The notes beneath the pieces were generated by a model. The model was not told the DNA's origin, did no database searches, and saw only the letters and a program-made list of their open reading frames with translations. This document shows positions 20,693 to 28,482 of a DNA stretch of 28,482 nt, piece after piece. The first letter of the stretch is position 1. Each line of letters opens with the position of its first letter. Both the position numbers and the translations under genes were made by a program. The stretch is from Carex sylvatica (taxonomy: Eukaryota; Streptophyta; Magnoliopsida; Poales; Cyperaceae): contig CAXKVR010000097.1 in NCBI GenBank assembly GCA_964058845.1, positions 210,001 through 238,482 of the forward strand, in the 5' to 3' direction.

Positions 20693-20944
20693 TTCTTAGA
20701 CGCGATCGTATGAACAGTGAGAAATTTATTGGCGAATGGATCGAGACACAAATGAACAGTGGAAAAGTCAAAGTACTGGAGTCTGGAGATTACAAGAATG
20801 AGACTGTATCCGCGAGAGTAAAAAATAACTATTCGCGAGAGTATACCAACACAATTTTTGCTTTTTTTCATAAATTTATTGGTATTACTGACAAGAGTAT
20901 CCGTGACAATATCCTCGCAGATACTATTCTATTCTTGTAATCAG

Positions 20945-21317
20945 GAGTGTGGATTTGCCGAATTTATATTACTCTAAGATAACAAAATATATATCTTTAG
21001 ATCTTGACCGTATGATCAAACTCAAACAAATATTAAAAAGATCCCATGTATTTTATTTTGTGTTTGATTGCTCTTGATTCTGATCAAATGGTCTGGAAAT
21101 AAACAGTAATATTCTGTTATCAATTAGAGGATGTAGATTCTCCACTTGTTCATTCCTTATCCAAAAAACTTTCAAAATTTATTTTATATTTTCAAAATAA
21201 TTGTAAAATTATGTATGTCTAAAATTTGTATACCCCGAGTAGCCTCGGCCCCTGCATGTGAACCTGTCAATCTAAAGATTTGCTATTAGTGGTATTTCTG
21301 AATTGAAAACATATATT
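20945..21317 (+). repeat. Direct repeat, unit 1
   Basis: This segment recurs at about 22430-22955, about 1.5 kb away. Shared strings are ATTTGCCGAATT, TTTAGATCTTGA, TATTAAAAAGATCC, TTCTGATCAAATGGTCTGGA, GTAGCCTCGGCCCCTG and TGTCAATCTAAA. No gene is recognised. Homology ends at AACATATAT, exactly before a hAT-like terminus (21318). Confidence 0.8.
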
Positions 21318-21528
21318 TAGGGGCGGATCCACACACAGCTAGAGGGGTACAGTTGCCTCTTAATTATTTGATAAGTAAAAAATATAATTGATATTGCTCA
21401 CATATTGAGATAATGTTTAATAAATTGAAAGTACATTTTTGTGAGACAAAAATTAAATATTTAGAAAACAAACATTGTTAAAAAATGAGTTAATCGCATC
21501 TAATTGTCAGTAACTTCATTGATCAAAC
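21318..21528. mobile_element. hAT-like terminus without a clear partner
   Basis: It starts TAGGGGCGGATCCACACACA, close to the termini of the element at 12902-13254. A weaker relative, AGTGGCTGAGTCACGTGTAC with ACATAGAGG, lies at about 22098-22125 in the same orientation. No opposite end was found. Confidence 0.5.
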
Positions 21529-21723
21529 CAGTGTTGTAAAAAAAACCTGTTTAAGCCGATTAATCGGCTGATTAGTCGTTGGCAGTAATCAAACTGTTAC
21601 ATATTTTTTCAGTTAATTGACTGATTATTTCTGATTATGACCAATTATTTCTAATTATTTTTAAATAATTGCTTGGCGGTACCCTGTCCATCCAATAACC
21701 GCATATCGTTATTTATAACACTG
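21529..21723. mobile_element. hAT-type MITE with 8-bp target-site duplication
   Basis: The left end is CAGTGTTGTAAA. The right end on the minus strand is CAGTGTTATAAA. GATCAAAC lies on both sides (21521-21528 and 21724-21731). The element is 195 bp with no coding capacity. Its interior includes the small palindrome GCCGATTAATCGGC. Confidence 0.88.
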
Positions 21724-21731
21724 GATCAAAC

Positions 21732-22429
21732 ACACATAAGGAAACAGGAAACTAATTGAACCAAAGCAAAATTTACAAGGGATTAATGTTTCACAGATAT
21801 AAACCAAAAACGAGTCCCTCTCACTCTTGATGTTAATAAATTTATTAATAAAAGTTCAAGTGCAAATACTTACGAGAACAAATCGATGCCTGCTGATCCT
21901 GTTATTTTTCTCACGACCCCTTTTGCTCCTTTTGTTTATTCTCTCTCTCTCTCTCTCGATAATTGATAGGGTGCCAACTATAAGTAGATTAAATTAAACA
22001 TAACATTGACTCGATCGGCATAGACTTGTCTTTTCTTCACATTTCTAACCCATAACAGCACTGTGGACAACTACTTCAAGATAAGCCTTTGCCGACAGTG
22101 GCTGAGTCACGTGTACACATAGAGGACAATACCTAAAGCTATACTTCTAAATAAAAGTTTTTTTAAAAATATACTTAAGTTGCAAGGTAATAAAAAATTG
22201 TTACGCTTTATTATTTTACAAAATTTGAAAATCAACTAAGAGCAACGCTTCATTTTACAATAATTTTGTAAAGTAATCCTCTATAATCAACTCTATTTCT
22301 GTAATATAAAATTATAAGAAATACTTAATTTTAAAAAAATCATTATAAAATCATTATGTAATTATTAACCGCTTCTTTAATTCTTTTTGTAAAAGCTTCG
22401 CAAAGACTGCGAAGTCAAGTACTGGAGTC
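21732..22429. other. No gene seen; CT microsatellite
   Basis: A pure CT run lies at 21941-21957. An AT-rich stretch at 22240-22400 holds pairs of TTTTACAA / TTGTAAA motifs that may be another degraded element. No coding signal was recognised. Confidence 0.5.
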
Positions 22430-22955
22430 AAGGGTGTGCATTTGCCGAATTCCATATCACTCCATTATTAAAAAAAAAAAAAAATTATGTTTAGATCTTG
22501 AGTTTATGATCATCAAAACTCAAACGATTATTAAAAAGATCCTGTGTATTTTACTTTGGATTGAATTGATCTGGATTCTGATCAAATGGTCTGGATCTAA
22601 AGATTATTTTTCTGTTACCAATTAGATGATATAGATTCTCCGCTTGTCCATTTCTTATCCAAAAACATTTCATAATTTTACTTTTATTGTCTATATTTTC
22701 ATTTTTTTATAAAAATACACGTAAGATGCAAAACTTACAAAATTTGTTAGTTCTGATTTTTTTTTTTCAAAAATATGTTTTTATCTATTTTTTCTCAGAA
22801 AAAATATATGAATATTTTTAATATTCAAAATAATTATAAAATTATATATGTCAAAAGTTTGTATACCCTGAGTAGCCTCGGCCCCTGTATGTCAACCTGT
22901 CAATCTAAATATTTGCTATTAGTGATATTTCTGAAGGGGAAACATATATTATGTC
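22430..22955 (+). repeat. Direct repeat, unit 2
   Basis: This is the second copy of 20945-21317, longer because of about 150 bases of AT-rich sequence around 22680-22850. The small open frames here have no recognisable product. Confidence 0.8.
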
Positions 22956-23232
22956 TTTTTTTTAACCTCTAATCATAGACAATATATATAGGCACAAAAT
23001 AAATAAACATATTGGTTTAATTAATGGAAGACTTTGCCGATTTTTTTTTTTTTGCAGGTCAATATAATGAAAAAAATATATTCAAGTCAAGTGAGGGATT
23101 CAAGTTTCAAAATTTTACGACAGACTATGATAGCACACCGTTTCCATGCATTTACACCGTCTGTCTGATTTAATTTGCATTGTTTTAATAAGAAAACTGT
23201 AGCACTTTACAAATATACGTGTATTTAACGAA
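22956..23232. other. AT-rich intergenic DNA
   Basis: GATAGCACACC occurs twice (near 23128 and 23234). No gene is seen. Confidence 0.45.
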
Positions 23233-23490
23233 TGATAGCACACCTATTTGTTATTATTCCGAGGTAAAATGCTTTGATGTCTGTACAAGCTCAGCCTTCA
23301 ATTAATAAAAGAGCTAGATATATATAACAACCCTGCATGGTTTCATGAGCAAGTCTGGGATATATGAGATGAGAAGTTTGCATATATGCTAAAAATAATG
23401 GAGGGTGGGCCCAACTAGTTTTTTTCACTAGATATCAGACTCATAATACGAAACACCAAACAGAGCAATACAAAATTATTCAATGATAAA
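23233..23490. repeat. Dispersed block, uninterrupted copy
   Basis: This is the counterpart of 8285-9030 without the MITE. The empty insertion site is AGATATCA at 23430-23437. Confidence 0.7.
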
Positions 23491-23731
23491 AAAGGGACCA
23501 CCAATAATGCAGTTCACTGATGGGCTCCACCTAATATTTCAGCAGGTTCACAAGATGTTCAAGTTTCAGAAATCCAGCCTACCAGCATTTATTTGAATAG
23601 AGAAAGAAAGAAAACAACACACAAGCCCAACTACATAGAAACTAAATGGATTGGATCAACTCATGATGTCAACCCATAAGAATACATCGAACTATTTAAT
23701 ATGATCCCTAACCGGGTTTAAACCCGCGACC

Positions 23732-24361
23732 TCAGAGTACATCGGGCTTAAACAGGGGCAAGTTGGTTGTAACTTGAAACTTGTAAGTATAGACAATATT
23801 TGATTCGGTACGTGGGTAATAAATCTTGGAAAACATGTCTTGTAGATTCCGATGTGAGGTCATAGTTGACAGTATCTTATCCTGTGCCACCAACTCAGAT
23901 GACTGGTTTTCTTCAGCCTTATTCAGAGTATTTCTCACAGTATTCAAATCTATCTCAGGTGCGAAAACGAGCTTCGACAAATGATCCTTCTCAGCTTGCC
24001 TGTCATACTTGTCTACCTCACTTGTACCAGATGTCATTAAATTGTAGGTATATAAACAAATTTTCTTTGGCCAATGCGGTATGCCTGGCTGATAGCTTGC
24101 CGACCCACTGCCGGGTTCCAAACAACATCCAATAGCACAACTCTTGATGCACCCGTTAAGCTTATTCCCTCGCAGCAGGCTCTTGTTGATGCAAGCAAAA
24201 CCCTAGCATCACTATCTGGGCCATTGAAGATATCAATTGAGGCTTGACGGTATCTAGGTAGAATCTTACCGTCCATTTGTAGAATCTCCGTCCCTTCTCT
24301 CCATTGAAAGAGATTTATGAGGTGTGTCCTTATGAGCAATAGGGGTTCAATGAATTGACTA
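23732..24361 (-). pseudogene. CLSY: CLASSY3/4-like helicase C-terminal fragment (copy 2)
   Basis: This is the second copy of the fragment at 620-1790, shorter at its 5' side. It begins at the SQFIEPLLLIRTHL block and runs through RVLLASTRACCEGISL and motif VI QAISQAYRIGQ. An extra TA near 24051 (GGTATATAAACA here, GGTATAAACA in copy 1) then shifts the frame inside the YTYNL block. In the shifted frame the C-terminal part continues (VDKYDRQAEKDHLSKLVFAP, then SKIYYPRTESN) to a stop after LFKPDVL. Upstream of SQF the sequence is unrelated to copy 1: about 170 noncoding bases, then the complete MITE. Motif VI also has Gln for Arg in SRAYR. It cannot encode a working remodeler. Confidence 0.85.
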
Positions 24362-24536
24362 ATTTGATTTAAAAGTACATGATAAAATATCAATCTATCT
24401 TGACTAATGTCATGTTCATTGTTCAGTTGTTGTTGTTTTTTCACCATTATGAAGTACTGATTCTGGTAAAATCCAACTAACACTTAAGCTTATGTACATA
24501 TTATTGTGTGTTCAAATAATTAAAAGTGAGGGTTCT

Positions 24537-24923
24537 TGAGTGAGGCTATGGTACTATGCATAGCGCGGATTGATCCGTACTATGTATCAATATCTCTATT
24601 TTTAAAGTCCAATTAAACCATCAATCTAAACTATCCAATATGATCTCCATATGAAAATGTACTTGTAGATCAAATTTTGTTTATATATATATTTTTTAAA
24701 GTTTTTAACTACTTTTAGTCACTTGATCTAAAAATCCTAGACCATTCAAAAGTAGTGATTTTATATCCCTCCAAAAGAAAAGTAAAAAAATTCTAAATAA
24801 TTTAAAATTTACTATGTGAGTACATTTTCTTATGAAGATCATGCTAAACGATTCAGATCAAAGATATTAATTCATAGTATGGATCAATCTGCGCTATGCA
24901 TAGTACCATAGCGTCACTCAACT
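24537..24923. mobile_element. Complete foldback MITE with 9-bp target-site duplication
   Basis: Both ends carry TTGAGTGA, then GCTATGGTACTATGCATAGC and a GATTGATCC-TACTATG run in inverted orientation. The inversion continues in weaker form into the interior. GAGGGTTCT flanks both sides (24528-24536 and 24924-24932). The element is 387 bp and noncoding. Its size, foldback form and 9-bp duplication resemble the element at 8557-8964, though the termini differ. It lies between the PLD and CLASSY fragments. Confidence 0.82.
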
Positions 24924-25008
24924 GAGGGTTCTTCTTCATTTCCCTCACAAAGGGTGTATATGTCTGAGTAAGAGAGAGAGAGAGACCTGGCCATGGGGGT
25001 GGGCGTGT

Positions 25009-25886
25009 TTACGACTTATATTGCAATGATATGTGCAGCTCTGGGTACTTTGACCAGATTTGACTGGTTCACCTGACTGATTCACCCGGGGAAACGAACT
25101 TTTTATTACTTCAACTGGTACTGAGGCAATACCAATCAATTGCACACCGAACAAGTCGTTATCTTTTACCTAACAATATGTAGAGAGAAATATGATTAAG
25201 GATTACAGCTGGATTTGGAGTTACTGTCAAACAATAAATGAAAAAACAAGGAAATTTTATCTCACTGGTACAGTACCACTACAAGACAAGGTACCAATAT
25301 CCATACTGATACTGGTGGAATATATATTGAATAGTGGTCAGCTTTCTATTTTGCTTTTGGTGTTTACTTGATTTTTATTTATTACAGGAGCAACAAAAAA
25401 CGACCGATTCTAGTTAATTTAATGCATGCAAAAATTTGTACCAGTGCTTTAATTCTTTACCTGAAATTCAACCGTAGCAGTGGGATGTGCCACATTAACA
25501 ACAAAATCCTCCTCCCATTTTGGGTTCTCGGAGTTGGGTATAACTCGGGTCTGTGCTACAGTTGCACCTGATAAGCAAACAGATACTTACAGGTCACTGG
25601 TAATAATATTGTGGACCCCACCTCGCTTCTTTCTGGGTAACATGCAAGGGGGTTTGCATCCGGAAAAGCACCACCTCATCCTCTCTGACATTATATCCAG
25701 GTTTGGTAGGGATCGCGCTTCATGAATCCATATGTCAAGGTCACCATGCAAGACCTTAATGTAAGTAACTGTACAAATTTTTGAGCTTGTACTGGCATCT
25801 GTAAAAGTTTCGGTACTGGGACATGGGGTGTGGCTGTTTGGGGTCTTGTCAGATTCTTGGATTTCATTCATTAAATCGGTCGACAT
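25009..25886 (-). pseudogene. PLD: Phospholipase D (delta-like) N-terminal C2 fragment (copy 2)
   Basis: Exon 1 (25886-25461) is open from ATG for 99 codons, MSTDLMNEIQESDKT onward, with LHGDLDIWIHEARSLPNLD and SERMRWCF. It then meets the same TAA as copy 1 after ITSDL. Beyond the stop the frame continues as VSVCLSGATVAQTR and NVAHPTATVEFQ to a GT donor (25460). Exon 2 begins at 25169 (VKDNDLFGVQLIGIASVPVE) and here lacks copy 1's stop. It has lost 18 bases in frame after VPVE (copy 1 has KVMTGE) and then one base near GGTCAAAGTACCC, which shifts the frame. The PLD catalytic half is not in the window. A roughly 35-residue low-complexity N-terminal extension precedes the C2 domain. Confidence 0.85.
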
Positions 25887-28204
25887 GGTGTCAGAACTTT
25901 GTTGTTAAATTGTACAGAAGATACTAATGATAGAGATTTTTAATTGCAGCTTTTAATAATTTCATTCTTATTTTTTTTCAATAAAAGAAAGAGTAAATGA
26001 TAATCTTTTATTTTTAAAAGGCATGCTACTTAGGCTCACTTTTAATGAATAAAAAATCTTAGTAAGAAATCAAAGTTCTTCACTTGCTGAATTAGATCAA
26101 CGAAATCAAAGGAAAACAAAACTGATAGCTGAAATCAGAATACCAGATATAATAATCAAACAAGAAAACTGGTTTCTTCATCGCTCATCAGTTTCCGAAC
26201 ATATATAAGATTAAACAAGAAAAACAAATTCTGCAAAATAGGACCAATAATAAAGAAGAAATTGGAAGTGCAAAAGGAAAATGGGTTTAAATCAATCACC
26301 TTCATTAAAGGAGTGCTGACTTGCAGAGAAAATTGAAAAATTAAGTTGGGATGATAATTTTATTTTCTGTTCTTACTGTTATTTTCTTGAGGTTAAAAGA
26401 CCATCCCTGCATAATCTGCCAGCATGAGTCGATGAACTTTTTGTTTGCACGTGGAGCAATAAAAAATTATGGACCCCAAAAATGGAATATTTAAAAAAAT
26501 TCTAAAAAGGAATTTTTCAATCTTCTCTTTTTCTATTTTTACTTATCCAAGACATCAGTCCTGAATTATAGGAAAGTTTTACCTGTAGAAACAATGCAAT
26601 TATGTTTGTAATTTATTAATGACCAGTGTAATTTAATTTGTCAGGTACATTTTTAAAAAAATCTTATTTACCACTAATTAAGATTATCAAAGTAAAAAAA
26701 TTGCTTTTCTAAAATTACCGCTTCTTTTCATCTAGCTAGCATAGAAAGTCAGAATTACATTTCTTTCATTATTTTTTTTTCCCACCAACTTTAAATTGAT
26801 CAAATCTACTCATCCTAAGTCGCGATCTCAGCAATTTCAGACACTCCCTCAATTTGGAATGAGCAACAATGCTCAGATTTTACACAATAATCCAAAACTA
26901 GACTGGAATCTTGAAATGAGCAACAATGCTCAGATTGTTTGAGTTTATTCAGACAGTTATCAGAATAAAAAAAAATGAAAAAGAAAAGGAAACATAAAAT
27001 AGGGCAACTGAACAAATGATGATGCAAGAAATAGAGCAACAAAACATCAGTTACAACACAAATACAATACCCACTCGCTACATGGAATAATACAACTGAA
27101 AATTATGTAGGTTAGTGATAAAAAGTACCAAATTATTGTTCTCATTAATTTTTCTTCAAATTTTTGTGGGAAACACAATAAACATTGATATTGCAAAAGT
27201 TTTTTGACAATTTATTTGAATTTAATTTCAGCACTCAGCAAAGGAGCTCTAATTAGTATACCAAACTGACATATATAGAGACCACTAAAAAATATATCTA
27301 CAAAATTAAGAAAAAAAATCATTTCAGCTAGATAACATTTCCTTTGTTACATTTTTTCCCCAAAAACATTAATATACAATGCCTAATTAAAAAACAGATT
27401 AAAGCGAGCATGCACAAACAAAAATGCCTATTTAAAAAACAGATTAAAGCAAGCATGCACAAACAAAAATGCCTTATTTTCTTATCTTTGTATTCTGCAT
27501 CTTCTCTAGTTTTTTAGTCATGTGGAAAATAAAAGATACAAAAACAAATAGAATGTAATTTTTTTTCTTATAACATGCATGCTTGTCTAGTGCATTTTAC
27601 TTAATAGTAAAAAGGAAAATAATTTTACGAAGCACCGAGACAAACTGGGCAGTATATACCAATACAAACTTGATCAAATTCGATACGGTTTTAATTATCT
27701 GAGTAAGAGCTACACATAAGCCCAAATATAAGAAGAAAAACTCTTATGGAGAAATGAAAATTTTATTCAGGTGCGCAATTGTTGAAGCTTTTGGGACCGA
27801 TAATAAAATCCGAGGTAGTCACTACCTGGTTTTCAAAATAAAAAAAATGAGGGGAAAAATTGCAAAATTACCAATAAGTTTCTTGGGCACTCAGCAATGG
27901 TAGCATGCCTGCATCTTCTAAATGGGTATGAAATATGAAATACCCACTTTTCTAGGGTTCTTTCTGGAATAATCTAAATTTTTGGTGTTCTTTTCCAGCA
28001 CAACGTCTATCCTTGAGAACAAAAGAAAAAAAAAACAATAATTTGGTGTATGTTTACAGGTAACAAGGCATGAAATAAATTGTCCTCACATGTCCAAACA
28101 TAATATCAAGAAGTAATTTATTCTAAAAAATTACTCAATGATTTGTCGTGAGGCATAATTGATAAGTGATATAGTTTATGCCATTTCTTATGTATTAATT
28201 ATTG
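25887..28204. other. Duplicated intergenic segment (copy 2)
   Basis: This is the counterpart of 3004-5454 in the same order and strand. It lacks about 180 bases present at 3075-3265 and about 165 at 3935-4100. It has about 180 extra bases at about 27137-27325 and a local tandem duplication at 27381-27470. No gene is recognised in either copy. Confidence 0.65.
27381..27470 (+). repeat. 45-bp tandem duplication
   Basis: Two units of 45 bases (27381-27425 and 27426-27470) share AAAAAACAGATTAAAGC and GCATGCACAAACAAAAAT. Copy 1 (near 4665-4712) has one unit. Confidence 0.9.
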
Positions 28205-28368
28205 AATTACTGTGGTGGGCCCACCTAATTTTGCTTTTAAGACAAAAATTTTGAGATTTCCACATCCTGATGGTCGTGGGCTCACCTAATGAAATAGAAA
28301 AAGAAAAAGAAAACATGAAGAAAAGGATCAACAATAATGCGGTTTGCTGCTGGGTCGCACCTAATTAA
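28205..28368. repeat. Recurrent block, copy 2
   Basis: This is the counterpart of 5455-5638 without the GGGCGTG heptamer expansion. Confidence 0.7.
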
Positions 28369-28482
28369 ATTTTTATTAAATCCAAAAAAAATAAAGAATT
28401 TAAAAAACTATCCAGCTTTTTGAGTTATTTCGAAATCTATCCAAACCGCAATTTTTTTTTGCAGTTTTAGTCCTACTTTCAT
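28369..28482 (-). repeat. Repeat E at the window edge
   Basis: This copy is in the same orientation as 5639-5734 but continues past the point where copy 1 joins the CNL, through AAAACTGC to the minus-strand start ATGAAAGTAGGACTAAAACT at the last base. It is therefore the less disturbed version of the module. Confidence 0.75.

Noticed and set aside
20710..20940. 76-codon plus-strand frame with MNSEKFIGEWIE start
   Set aside because: The related block at 9115-9230 keeps only the first codons, the 20-kb block is a repeat, and no protein family is recognised.
21941..21957. CT microsatellite as a regulatory GAGA-type element
   Set aside because: It is far from any gene start and simple slippage is sufficient explanation.

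Overview
This is AT-rich nuclear DNA from a flowering plant. The evidence is a three-exon CC-NB-ARC-LRR (CNL) resistance gene with plant GT-AG introns, pseudogene pieces of two other plant genes, and many short non-autonomous DNA transposons. The CNL resembles the RPP13/At1g50180-like group, which suggests a eudicot. I cannot name the species. There are no bacterial-style operons, CRISPR arrays or convincing RNA genes. Only one gene looks intact.

Layout, left to right. (1) 1-619: repeat-rich intergenic DNA. (2) 620-6608: a decayed cassette, all on the minus strand. In transcription order it holds the 5' part of the CNL (5735-6608, with a nonsense codon and truncation), the C2-domain start of a phospholipase D gene (2105-3003), half of a MITE (1821-2021), and the C-terminal helicase part of a CLASSY3/4-type SNF2 protein (620-1790). 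(3) 6886-14770: about 8 kb with no gene, containing several MITEs and hAT-like elements with readable target-site duplications. (4) 14771-20231: the intact CNL gene, minus strand, 886 codons plus stop. Its 2.7-kb second intron holds a 1.1-kb near-perfect palindrome and a 0.66-kb hAT-like element. (5) 20232-23490: the CNL 5' flank and a mosaic of repeated blocks. (6) 23491-28482: a second copy of the cassette, offset by about 22.9 kb from the first, again CLASSY fragment - MITE - PLD fragment - flank. It stops exactly inside the short repeat which, in copy 1, abuts the truncated CNL.

The window is therefore part of a tandem-duplicated CNL cluster. Each unit carries a CNL plus passenger fragments of PLD and CLASSY genes. 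Both PLD copies share the same stop codon, so the fragment was dead before duplication, and each copy then gained private lesions. The intact CNL is the only likely protein producer, presumably an intracellular immune receptor. The intron palindrome and the duplicated fragments are plausible small-RNA sources, but that is inference.

Mobile-element calls rest on terminal inverted repeats and target-site duplications read by eye. Superfamily names (hAT for 8-bp, Mutator-like for 9-bp duplications) are provisional.
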